In this document: positions 48,034 through 53,922 of the stretch, one piece after another
Position numbering within the stretch: the first letter of the stretch is position 1
How the letters are laid out: every line of letters begins with the position of its first letter
From: a virus
Strand: one strand, 5' to 3'
DNA: 53,922 nt
Virus record (IMG/VR): IMGVR_UViG_3300010354_000116
Coordinates: 1-53,922 of that record
Program-made: the position numbers and the translations under genes
The notes under the pieces: model-generated
What the model was told of the DNA's origin: nothing
Database searches by the model: none
What the model saw: only the letters and a program-made list of their open reading frames with translations

Positions 48034-50331
48034 TCACTCACCACCGTAGCTTTTTGCCACTTTACCTTCGCAGTTCAAAGGAAGCGTAAGCGCCCATTGC
48101 GGACGTATCCGCATACAGTTCTCTACGTACTGCAGCCCTTCCTCGGCTTCGTTCTCCGGCACCACGCAGCCAATCGCGTCATGCACCGTCATCACTACCT
48201 TATACTTCTTAGCCACAAGCAACATGTGTTCACCGACTACAATACGCGCCAAGGCTTGGCAGATATTTTCTATATTCTTACCGCCGTATATCTTGTTGGG
48301 TATGGTCGCTCGTCCCTTCTTCATGTCGTAAACAAGCTCTGCGTGCCCCTCGTCGTTCTTAACTTTACGCAAGTTGGGGTACTGGATGTAAAGGCCGTTT
48401 GGCAACCGTATACCTGCCCCACCTTCTACTGATAGCACGCCGTCCAACCCAAGCGGTGCTGTTTTACTTTGCATGAGGGCGAGCAGCGCATCATTTGCTT
48501 GCTTCCATAATTGCGGGATGTTGGGGTAAGTAGCACGGTACACGTGGATAACCCGCTCGCATTCCTCTAACGGCATATCCACACCAAAGTTTTTAAGTTG
48601 TGCTTGGAACTTGGCCGCACCCATCCCATAGCCACAGTTATGGACTATAAGCGGCCCTGCATCCGTCGCAATTGTGTATCTGTTCCTCGGCCCTGCGTAA
48701 GCGATGTCGTAGGTCATCAAGTTCTGTTTGCATAATTTTGACCTTTCGTCTGTTCTTCGCGTTTTCAGAGCGAGTAGCGAACCTGAGATTGCCGGGTTCA
48801 TACCCCCGGTTGTTGTCCCCCTTAACATAGCCTGTGACGGTAAGTTTTCCGCTCCGGTAGCCAGTGCCCGGGAGCGCGTATTTTCGTCGGTTACCAGATA
48901 TTGCCACTCCGTCCACCGGGTCCCGCACAATACGCGGTGATCTGGAGTCAACCAGACGCCGCAACTCTTCCACGTTTCTTTGAAGCCTTTCCTCAGTAAT
49001 CCGCGATGGCATACCCATTCCTCCCCATCCCAAAGTTTGTCGTGTAGGGTCACCGTTTCAATCGGTTTCCACCCCGACTCGCATAGTGTGAGAGTTCCCT
49101 CGGCAATACAACCTAGTATGGTCGTCTTTCCCACAAAGCGTTCGCCTTTGCTAATCTCCTCCTGCGGCTTGCCGTAGATAGCTGAGGCCATGATTTTGTA
49201 CACGTCGTCACCACGAGCAAACGCGTCGACCAGATCATCCTGCTGCGCCAACCATGCCAACACACGCGCTTCAATCTGAGACAAGTCGCAGTCCACAAAC
49301 ATATACCCAGCAGGAGCACGGATGGCATGCTTGAGCGTAGACCCACGTGGTAGGTTCTGCATGTTTATGAGTTCATCCCCGCCCCAGCGACCGGTTCGCG
49401 CAGCGTAGTAACGCAGTGGTATCGGGAGTGCTCCCCGCTGAGCGATCTGTATGAATCGCTCCGTTCTTGTTTCTTCCAGCGTAGACTTAACACCCAACCG
49501 AGCAGCCGCCAGTGCTTGCACGTATTCGTTCTCATGCTCCAACAAGGCGCGGAACCCTTCGTCTGTCTTAGCCAGTGCATAAGTTTGCTTGCCAGTAGTC
49601 AGACTGGTTTTCATCGGCGGCTCTACTGCGTATTGCCGTAGTAGTTGTGCGAACTGCGGGTTACTGCGCAGCATCTTGGGGTCTTGCGTCACTTTTTGTG
49701 TGAGTTCTTCCCGTCTGGTGCGAACAGCCTGCAAGTGTTGCTGCAGCATCGGTATATCCAGCTCAAGCACAGGCTCTGTAAACATGCGGATAGTGAGGTC
49801 GATCAAGCTCAACTCAAACGCAGGGAAACGGTGCAGCAACCGTGCGAACAACTTGGAGGTCAGCACCACGTCGTTGCAGCAATATTCCCCGTATGCCTGT
49901 AGCTGTTGTGGGGTGAAGTCCAGTCGGCGTTTGCCCAACGCATCGAGCACCTCAGTGCCTTTGACGCCCAAGCCGTAGTGCTCGCTCAACGCAGCCAGTG
50001 ACCCACCCACTTCCGTTGCGTGTTTTGCACGTGCCATAGACAGGGTGTCTGCGATCTTGTGCGGGCGTATACCAAAACACCAAGACAGAATTGCCATATC
50101 AAACTTGGCATTGTGAGCCACTGCAATGCTGTCTTCCCAGTCAAATGTGCGTAGGAACGCAGCCGTCGCATCGTGCGTCCCGCTAAACCACACCGGGGTT
50201 TCCTTGTTGCGTTGCACCGCTACGCCTATCACTTCAAAGCGCGGGTCTCGTATGTACTCCTCGGTGGTCAGTTTGCTGAACCCAAACTCTTTGGAGTAGT
50301 ACGTCTCAAAGTCTACGTACAGAATGTTCAC
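48034..50331 (-). CDS. polA: DNA polymerase I-type replicase containing a mini-intein
   Basis: 765 aa, 607 without the intein. N-terminal 3'-5' exonuclease: LYVDFETYY (D7, E9), VAHNAKFD (D78), YCCNDVVL (D154). Polymerase: RTGRWGGDELINMQNLPRG, motif A FVDCDLSQIEARVLAW (D349), fingers helix KTTILG//CGYGMGAAKF, motif C VMTVHDAIG (H717, D718). The intein (residues 408-565) splits the fingers motif after G407. Splicing must occur before the polymerase is active. Neighbour genes: a 95-aa conserved protein overlapping its start and the small-gene array behind it. Confidence 0.92.
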   Translation of the reverse strand: MNILYVDFETYYSKEFGFSKLTTEEYIRDPRFEVIGVAVQRNKETPVWFSGTHDATAAFLRTFDWEDSIAVAHNAKFDMAILSWCFGIRPHKIADTLSMARAKHATEVGGSLAALSEHYGLGVKGTEVLDALGKRRLDFTPQQLQAYGEYCCNDVVLTSKLFARLLHRFPAFELSLIDLTIRMFTEPVLELDIPMLQQHLQAVRTRREELTQKVTQDPKMLRSNPQFAQLLRQYAVEPPMKTSLTTGKQTYALAKTDEGFRALLEHENEYVQALAAARLGVKSTLEETRTERFIQIAQRGALPIPLRYYAARTGRWGGDELINMQNLPRGSTLKHAIRAPAGYMFVDCDLSQIEARVLAWLAQQDDLVDAFARGDDVYKIMASAIYGKPQEEISKGERFVGKTTILGCIAEGTLTLCESGWKPIETVTLHDKLWDGEEWVCHRGLLRKGFKETWKSCGVWLTPDHRVLCGTRWTEWQYLVTDENTRSRALATGAENLPSQAMLRGTTTGGMNPAISGSLLALKTRRTDERSKLCKQNLMTYDIAYAGPRNRYTIATDAGPLIVHNCGYGMGAAKFQAQLKNFGVDMPLEECERVIHVYRATYPNIPQLWKQANDALLALMQSKTAPLGLDGVLSVEGGAGIRLPNGLYIQYPNLRKVKNDEGHAELVYDMKKGRATIPNKIYGGKNIENICQALARIVVGEHMLLVAKKYKVVMTVHDAIGCVVPENEAEEGLQYVENCMRIRPQWALTLPLNCEGKVAKSYGGE
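48637..49110 (-). other. Intein in DNA polymerase, 158 aa
   Basis: Starts CIAEGTLTLCESGWKPIETV (block A, Cys1), block B GVWLTPDHRVLC with T-x-x-H, and ends with block F YDIAYAGPRNRYTIATDAG and block G LIVHN, followed by Cys+1 of the extein. All splicing residues (C1, TxxH, HN, C+1) are present, so it should splice. There is no in-frame endonuclease; a second ORF in another frame fills most of the length. Confidence 0.9.
48638..49012 (-). CDS. HNH-endonuclease-like ORF nested out of frame inside the intein, core deleted
   Basis: 124 codons, ATG 49012 with GGGGAGG (49020-49026) 7 bases upstream, stop TAA at 48640-48638 formed by the last two intein codons. Residues 43-64 (RKYALPGTGYRSGKLTVTGY) resemble the N-terminal region, and 66-91 (DNNRGYEPGNLRFATRSENA and following KNRRK) the C-terminal HNH region, of a phage HNH-protein family as I recall it; the zinc-finger and HNH catalytic core that should lie between is absent, with the junction near 48817. 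Ends in a helix (LDDLRHRLRRAEEQ) and CDGC. Probably inactive as a nuclease. May be an expressed overlapping gene or a frame-shifted relic. Confidence 0.55.
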   Translation of the reverse strand: MPSRITEERLQRNVEELRRLVDSRSPRIVRDPVDGVAISGNRRKYALPGTGYRSGKLTVTGYVKGDNNRGYEPGNLRFATRSENAKNRRKVKIMQTELDDLRHRLRRAEEQIHNCDGCRAAYSP

Positions 50332-50615
50332 GCATTGCCCCCTGTTGTGGAGGTACTATCATCACCAGTAGTGAGCACCTGAAGGACATGTTTGGTAAAC
50401 ACCGTAGCTTGTACGTTTGCCAGCGAAGCATTCAACTGCTTTCTTTCCTCGTCAGAGAAGAAGCCGCCCGAGCGGCTCGGGTCAAGCAGGATGTCTACCA
50501 AGGCACGCCACTTCGATATGTTTTTTGGTGTGCGCAATGAGGGAATACCCAGCCGGTCAAACTCCTCCGGGTGGCTCTCCATACGTTTCAAAAGTATCTC
50601 AACTCCCTTGTTCAT
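50328..50615 (-). CDS. Conserved early phage protein upstream of polA
   Basis: 95 aa. NKGVEILLKRMESHPEEFDRLGIPS...KWRALVDILLDPSRSGGFFSDEERKQLNASLANVQATVFTKHVLQVL: helical, with a conserved-looking EILL-RM-SHPEEF start known next to polymerase genes in other phages. Overlaps polA by 4 bases and the VRR-NUC gene by 17. Function unknown. Confidence 0.72.
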   Translation of the reverse strand: MNKGVEILLKRMESHPEEFDRLGIPSLRTPKNISKWRALVDILLDPSRSGGFFSDEERKQLNASLANVQATVFTKHVLQVLTTGDDSTSTTGGNA

Positions 50616-50895
50616 TCAGCAGCGCCTCCAGTACGTCAATGTTGTTCTCGTTAATCACGAGAGAAATACCTCCAGCTTCTTGGATAGCCGCAAGCTCTCT
50701 GAGTTGCAGGGGTGTCGGTTTGTTTGCGCCTGCCTTGCATTCAATCCCAAGAAAGCGTCCACGCACACAACACACCACATCAGGTACTCCAGAACGGCCA
50801 AGGCCGTATGTTGCAGGGAAGAAGTAATACACACTGTGCGCCTTGAGTAAGGCGACAACTTTATTTTTGACTTTGCGTTCGGGAGTAAGTGCCAT
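50599..50895 (-). CDS. VRR-NUC domain nuclease
   Basis: 98 aa from ATG 50895 (GGAAGG upstream; the ORF extends 51 bases further without a site). KNKVVALLKAHSVYYFFPATYGLGRSGVPDVVCCVRGRFLGIECKAGANKPTPLQLRELAAIQEAGG: the PD-(D/E)XK motif GVPDVV...IECKAG of the VRR-NUC family, which in phages is a stand-alone structure-specific nuclease (junction or flap cutter). Confidence 0.88.
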   Translation of the reverse strand: MALTPERKVKNKVVALLKAHSVYYFFPATYGLGRSGVPDVVCCVRGRFLGIECKAGANKPTPLQLRELAAIQEAGGISLVINENNIDVLEALLNEQGS

Positions 50896-50932
50896 ACGTT
50901 GCCTTCCGTTAAAGTAATAAACCCACAGACAA

Positions 50933-50960
50933 ACTATAACATACAACTAGACAATGTAAA
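50933..50960 (-). promoter_or_regulatory. Sigma70-like promoter before the VRR-NUC/polA genes
   Basis: Minus strand TTTACA (50960-50955), 16-base spacer, TATAGT (50938-50933): five of six matches in each box. It lies about 40 bases before the ATG at 50895 and 27 bases downstream of the palindrome at 50987-51004, a layout suited to an upstream-binding regulator. Confidence 0.65.
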
Positions 50961-50986
50961 CAAGCACTACTCCCGTGCTGCGCACA

Positions 50987-51004
50987 ACCTAACAAATGTT
51001 AGGT
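50987..51004. promoter_or_regulatory. Palindromic operator-like site, copy 2
   Basis: ACCTAACAAATGTTAGGT; the 8-bp arms are identical to the other two copies, only the central dinucleotide differs. The stop codon of the ribbon-helix-helix gene (50999-51001) lies within it, and the VRR-NUC promoter begins 27 bases further on. Confidence 0.65.
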
Positions 51005-51169
51005 ACTGGATTCTGGCGTATCCGTAGTTGCTTCTTGGACGTGTTGTTCAAGCGCATCCCGTATGGCCTTGGTGTAGTTAGGGAACTGTTTGAAATAATC
51101 CAACACATACCCCGGCAAACGCACATTCACATGCACCATTGCACCTGCTTCTTTGTCATACATCTCCAT
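50999..51169 (-). CDS. Small ribbon-helix-helix regulator (putative)
   Basis: 56 aa, ATG 51169 or 51163 behind AGGAGAG; not long enough for standard ORF calling. AMVHVNVRLPGYVLDYFKQF then PNYTKAIRDALEQHVQEA gives the strand followed by two helices of CopG/Arc-like DNA-binding dimers. The last codons and stop are the palindrome ACCTAAC. It starts inside the end of the 287-aa gene. Likely autoregulatory through the adjacent palindrome (inference). Confidence 0.7.
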   Translation of the reverse strand: MEMYDKEAGAMVHVNVRLPGYVLDYFKQFPNYTKAIRDALEQHVQEATTDTPESST

Positions 51170-52019
51170 ACTCTCCTATCACTAAGAAATGATCTTCGTT
51201 AAGTTTAATACCTGTGTCGTATATGAATGTTTCGGCATCCGCTAATTTTAGCTTGCCGAGTTTTTCCGCTAACTTACGGGGTATCTCGCTGCACGGATAT
51301 TGCGCGATCAATGTGTCTGCCATGCACACCACGTAGGTGCCTTTGTGTTGGTGTACGTACACAGCGTCCTTGTCCAACTCGGAAAACAAACGAAGCTCTT
51401 GCACGGACTCCCACATTTTCTCCAGTACCTGCTCGGTAATTCCATGTGCTTTGAACAAGTCATTGAAAAACTCGTAGCTGTTACGGAACATGGGCGCAAG
51501 ATACTGGTTTGCAAACCCCCCAAACTCGTTGCGCCTACCCATTTGTTGCCTACGCAATTTACCTATCAACCGCCCTAACTGCTCTCGTTGATCGCTATAC
51601 CTGCTCACGGGTGTATGCGGAACAAAATACTCCTGCATTATCTTTACCGCCGAGCCGTACTGTTTGGTTATTTTGGCCCCTCTAGGAACGCGTGCTGCTA
51701 TTAAGGGCGAGGAGAACTCCAACGCATCAACCGTTTCGTAGAGCGTTTTTATACTCCCCACCCACGTTCCGTCGTGCATTACGCGTATCTCACGTGCAGC
51801 CCTGACCCCTTCGTTATTCGCATAGGTGCCGGACACCGTGTACAAAAACTGCGGGTGCAGTTGGTGTTGCAAGCGCAGTAGTTTCGCCATCATCGTAGTC
51901 AGCCGCAACGACGATAAGTCAGTTATTGAGGGTACGGTACATGTAACGCACGAGCCTAGTTCCGCTGCCAGCTCAGAAAAAGGCACGTTGAATTTATCGT
52001 GTATGAAGTGCAGTGGCAT
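51156..52019 (-). CDS. Early protein of unknown function, 287 aa
   Basis: Start ATG 52019 with GAGGT upstream (a TTG further upstream is unlikely). Alpha/beta composition: SELAAELGSCVTCTVPSI, MHDGTWVGSIKTLYETVDALE, basic middle (REQLGRLIGKLRRQQMGRRNEFGGFANQYLAPMFRNS) and a C-terminal helix-rich part ending HFLVIGEYGDV. No motif I can name. Lies between two conserved early genes and overlaps the ribbon-helix-helix gene. Confidence 0.65.
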   Translation of the reverse strand: MPLHFIHDKFNVPFSELAAELGSCVTCTVPSITDLSSLRLTTMMAKLLRLQHQLHPQFLYTVSGTYANNEGVRAAREIRVMHDGTWVGSIKTLYETVDALEFSSPLIAARVPRGAKITKQYGSAVKIMQEYFVPHTPVSRYSDQREQLGRLIGKLRRQQMGRRNEFGGFANQYLAPMFRNSYEFFNDLFKAHGITEQVLEKMWESVQELRLFSELDKDAVYVHQHKGTYVVCMADTLIAQYPCSEIPRKLAEKLGKLKLADAETFIYDTGIKLNEDHFLVIGEYGDV

Positions 52020-52026
52020 AGTTACC

Positions 52027-52884
52027 TCACCAGTCAAATTGTCCAAGGATTGAGTCAAGTTTGTTCTTCACGTGGGTGCGCATCGCGGGGGATTCTTTGA
52101 TGTCCTCAACATCCACCCCAGTCAATGCCCGCTCCAGTTGCACGCGAGCACGATCCAGTTGTTGGTCTGCTGTTACGTTCATATGTCCAAGAAGTTTGCA
52201 CAAGTCCAATGCGTTGGAGACAAACGTGTCGTGGAAGCGTTTCTGTTTCTCGTCCTCACTCTCACGCTCTCGGAGTTTGTCACTCATACCGACCAGCATC
52301 TTATGCAAGTCATCCCACGGCTTACGCATGGCATCAGCCAAACGTCGTTCTACTTCCTCCTCACATGAACGTTGCATTTGCAGTAGTTCACTGGCTGGTA
52401 CGTCCACGCAGAAATGGCCTGACTGTGGCACCGGGCTTATCGTTAGCGACCATTTGTACTTCCCCACAATCTCGTGCGCATCTGGGTAGTCTGCCTCGTT
52501 GTACATACCTGCCAAGTAGTTACGCGCAGTCTGTTTCGCGGCTTCGTAATTGGGGATGAACTTCCCCACTAGCGCGTTGAACTTCTGCTCCAGTCGGTTC
52601 ATCTCTGCTTTGTACTCAAGGAACAAACTGGTGGGCAGTAACCGCGCACCTCGGTCTTGCCACGGCATCGTCTGCTCGTTATTAAACAGTCGGCAGCGAG
52701 CGGCATGTAGTTCAATGTCCTTTGCCAAAGACGTACCGCACATCAAGTCTTTGTGTACCTTGCCTGCTTTTGCATCGGCTTGGTTGAGGTTGTTAAGCCT
52801 TGTGGTTTGGTGTTTATCCAGACGCTCGGTGCCCCATGTAGAGATGTTCAGTTGTACCAATACAGCGCGATCAGCAATACTCAT
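52027..52884 (-). CDS. Early phage protein of unknown function (LNISTWG family)
   Basis: 285 aa, AAGGAG before ATG 52884. VQLNISTWGTERLDKHQTTRLN...GTSLAKDIELHAARCRLFNNEQTMPWQDRGARLLPTSLFLEYKAEMNRLEQKFNALVGKFIPNYE and a coiled C-terminal half. The beginning and LLP...Y-EY-M pattern resemble proteins annotated DUF3150, but I cannot confirm that. Exact palindrome copy 28 bases upstream. Confidence 0.68.
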   Translation of the reverse strand: MSIADRAVLVQLNISTWGTERLDKHQTTRLNNLNQADAKAGKVHKDLMCGTSLAKDIELHAARCRLFNNEQTMPWQDRGARLLPTSLFLEYKAEMNRLEQKFNALVGKFIPNYEAAKQTARNYLAGMYNEADYPDAHEIVGKYKWSLTISPVPQSGHFCVDVPASELLQMQRSCEEEVERRLADAMRKPWDDLHKMLVGMSDKLRERESEDEKQKRFHDTFVSNALDLCKLLGHMNVTADQQLDRARVQLERALTGVDVEDIKESPAMRTHVKNKLDSILGQFDW

Positions 52885-52911
52885 GGTGTTTCTCCTTGGT
52901 TATGGTGGTTT

Positions 52912-52929
52912 ACCTAACAATTGTTAGGT
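52912..52929. promoter_or_regulatory. Palindromic operator-like site, copy 3
   Basis: ACCTAACAATTGTTAGGT, identical to copy 1 at 542-559, in the 46-base gap between two minus-strand genes and 28 bases before the next start codon. No clear -35/-10 pair is visible in the gap. Confidence 0.6.
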
Positions 52930-52930
52930 G

Positions 52931-53173
52931 TTACTCAGGTTTGCCTTTTAGCTTGCCCATGCCGTAAAGCGCATCGGACAAAAACTTCAACTCCCCACCC
53001 CCCATTTCTGCGGGGGTGAGTTCGTACACGTGGTGCGAGTTTTGTTTAGTGCTCCAGTTGTGCTTGATTTCATACACTTCTTTGCCATATCGGTGAATAA
53101 GCGCGATCACTTCATCGGCTTGTTCAGGAGTCAATAGGTGCTTACGGTCTTGCAGTTCAAATATGATTCTCAT
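52931..53173 (-). CDS. Small early protein
   Basis: 80 aa, GAGGAG before ATG 53173. FELQDRKHLLTPEQADEVIALIHRYGKEVYEIKHNWSTKQNSHHVYELTPAEMGGGELKFLSDALYGMGKLKG. Alpha/beta, no family recognised. Overlaps the first Gly-Tyr repeat gene by 17 bases. Confidence 0.62.
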   Translation of the reverse strand: MRIIFELQDRKHLLTPEQADEVIALIHRYGKEVYEIKHNWSTKQNSHHVYELTPAEMGGGELKFLSDALYGMGKLKGKPE

Positions 53174-53468
53174 GCGTTTCTCCTCTGGTTAGTTTCTTTG
53201 TTGCAAGTAAGCAGATCACATGCTCGGGCGTGAGTGGGTCGGTGTTGCCGTGGCCCTTGCCCTTGCCGTTGCCTTTGCCGTTGAAGTAGCCGTAGCCTTT
53301 GCCGTAGCCGTCGCCGTTGCCGTAGCCGTAGCCGTAGCCTTTGCCGTAGCCGTCGCCGTTGCCGTAGCCGGTGCGGTAGCCGTAGCCGTTGCCGTAGCCG
53401 TCGCCGTAGCCGTCGCCGTGGCCGTGGCCGTGGCCGTAGCCGTTGCCGTTGGGTTTCAACAGGTACAT
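53157..53468 (-). CDS. Gly-Tyr-X repeat protein, copy 1
   Basis: 103 aa. MYLLKPNG, then about 60 residues of alternating Gly and Tyr/Asn/Asp/Lys/His, then the tail TDPLTPEHVICLLATKKLTR and GETHENHI. Disordered, encoded by GGCNAC-type hexamers. Start has GGAGG 5 bases upstream, lying inside the tail codons of copy 2. Function unknown. Confidence 0.6.
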   Translation of the reverse strand: MYLLKPNGNGYGHGHGHGDGYGDGYGNGYGYRTGYGNGDGYGKGYGYGYGNGDGYGKGYGYFNGKGNGKGKGHGNTDPLTPEHVICLLATKKLTRGETHENHI

Positions 53469-53847
53469 GTCAACCTCCGGGCTGCAAGTAGGCAGATCAC
53501 ATGCTCGGGTGTGATTGGGTCGCCGTAGCCGTCGCCGTCGCCGTTGCCGTAGCCGTAGCCGTAGCCGTAGCCGTCGCCGTAGCCGTCGCCGTAGCCGTCG
53601 CCGTCGCCGTTGCCGTAGCCGTAGCCGTAGCCGTAGCCGTAGCCGTAGCCGTTGCCGTTGCCGTGGCCGCCGTTGCCGTCGCCGCCGTAGCCTTTGCCGT
53701 CGCCGCCGTAGCCTTTGCCGTAGCCGTAGCCGTAGCCGTTGCCGTTGCCGTAGCCGTAGCCGTGGCCGTAGCCGTCTTTGTTCAACAAGTACATGTCAAC
53801 CTCCGGGCTGCAAGTAGGCAGATCACATGCTCGGGCGTGAGTGGGTC
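53199..53847 (-). repeat. Tandem unit boundaries shared by the repeat genes
   Basis: A 59-bp block (53463-53521 and 53789-53847) that carries the end of one gene, the ribosome site and the start of the next is repeated with two differences; a diverged third copy of its distal part is at about 53199-53243. Hexamer arrays (GCCGTA, GCCGTC, GCCGTT on the plus strand) fill the space between: about 53252-53449, 53522-53776 and 53862-53922. Confidence 0.85.
53456..53794 (-). CDS. Gly-Tyr-X repeat protein, copy 2
   Basis: 112 aa. MYLLNKDG, about 80 residues of GY, GN, GD, GK repeats (including a GGDGKGYGGDGNGGHG patch), then DPITPEHVICLLAARRLTCTC. Overlaps copy 1 start by 13 bases. The Ala-Val ORFs on the other strand are shadows of this repeat. 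Confidence 0.6.
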   Translation of the reverse strand: MYLLNKDGYGHGYGYGNGNGYGYGYGKGYGGDGKGYGGDGNGGHGNGNGYGYGYGYGYGYGNGDGDGYGDGYGDGYGYGYGYGNGDGDGYGDPITPEHVICLLAARRLTCTC

Positions 53848-53922
53848 GGTGTTGCCTCTGCCGTAGCCGTAGCCGTTGCCGTAGCCTTTGCCGTTGCCGT
53901 AGCCGTGGCCGTAGCCGTAGCC
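53782..53922 (-). CDS. Gly-Tyr-X repeat protein, copy 3, 5' end beyond right edge
   Basis: 47 codons seen, GYGYGHGYGNGKGYGNGYGY then GRGNTDPLTPEHVICLLAARRLTCTC. The stop overlaps the start region of copy 2. The upstream part lies outside the window. Confidence 0.6.
   Translation of the reverse strand, partial: GYGYGHGYGNGKGYGNGYGYGRGNTDPLTPEHVICLLAARRLTCTC

Noticed and set aside
53501-53866. Plus-strand ORFs of Ala-Val or Arg-Ser repeats
   Set aside because: Shadows of the GGC-NAC hexamer arrays; they lack ribosome sites, and the minus-strand frames carry the conserved TPEHVICLLA tails.
53252-53922. Possible CRISPR array
   Set aside because: Period is 6 bases with no unique spacers; it is coding low-complexity repeat.
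1-53922. Temperate lifestyle (integrase, att sites, CI repressor)
   Set aside because: No integrase or excisionase seen; the small HTH and ribbon-helix-helix proteins alone do not show lysogeny.

Overview
The window is most of the genome of a virulent, short-tailed (podovirus-type) tailed phage of the Caudoviricetes. The evidence is a complete virion operon with terminase, a P22-type long portal, scaffold, HK97-fold capsid protein, head-tail adaptors, fibres, a lysis cassette and a 2044-residue ejection-type protein, followed by a convergent operon of phage replication and nuclease genes. I see no integrase, attachment site, tRNA gene, rRNA or phage RNA polymerase. The phage therefore probably uses host transcription, and sigma70-like promoters are visible. 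The host cannot be read directly. A GroES-like co-chaperonin, a SleB-type hydrolase and the gene style suggest a Gram-negative (proteobacterial, possibly freshwater) host, but that is inference.

Layout. (a) 1-436, minus strand: the start of an early gene running off the left edge into an EG-repeat tail. (b) 437-880: a gene-free divergent region with an 18-bp palindrome and C-rich direct repeats. (c) 881-9163, plus strand: head genes terS, terL (apparently frameshifted at an A-run), portal, co-chaperonin, scaffold, decoration-type protein and major capsid protein, ending in a strong UUCG terminator. (d) 9227-14947: a new promoter, a lectin-fold-like protein, an unusual run of very small basic ORFs, a zinc-ribbon protein, a GIY-YIG homing endonuclease and two head-tail adaptor-type genes. 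(e) 14949-22570: tail fibre and receptor-binding genes, including a ten-repeat beta-propeller-like protein, a GTGAVG repeat protein and two fibre/chaperone pairs. (f) 22580-24247: lysis cassette with membrane proteins and an endolysin. (g) 24253-37949: tail nozzle-type protein and a set of large, presumably ejected virion proteins.

From 53922 back to 37946 everything is on the minus strand. It includes three tandem Gly-Tyr-X repeat genes, two conserved unknowns, a ribbon-helix-helix regulator, a VRR-NUC nuclease, DNA polymerase I interrupted by a 158-aa mini-intein, a dense array of small ORFs, a SleB-like cell-wall hydrolase, a Cas4/RecB-like nuclease, an HNH protein, a SNF2-type helicase, a putative ssDNA-binding protein, an HTH protein and an AEP primase-DUF927 helicase. 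The two operons collide with their stop codons overlapping.

Most striking points: (1) inside the polymerase intein, in another frame and with its own Shine-Dalgarno, lies a 124-codon ORF whose two ends look like the two ends of a phage HNH endonuclease with its catalytic core missing; (2) a palindrome (ACCTAACAATTGTTAGGT) occurs three times in front of minus-strand genes, one copy containing the stop codon of a ribbon-helix-helix gene; (3) a translationally chained array of hexanucleotide-repeat genes sits at the right end; (4) terL is interrupted at a possible -1 slip site. Both window ends lie in Gly-X hexamer repeats read in the same direction, so the contig probably broke inside such a repeat of a circular or terminally redundant genome.
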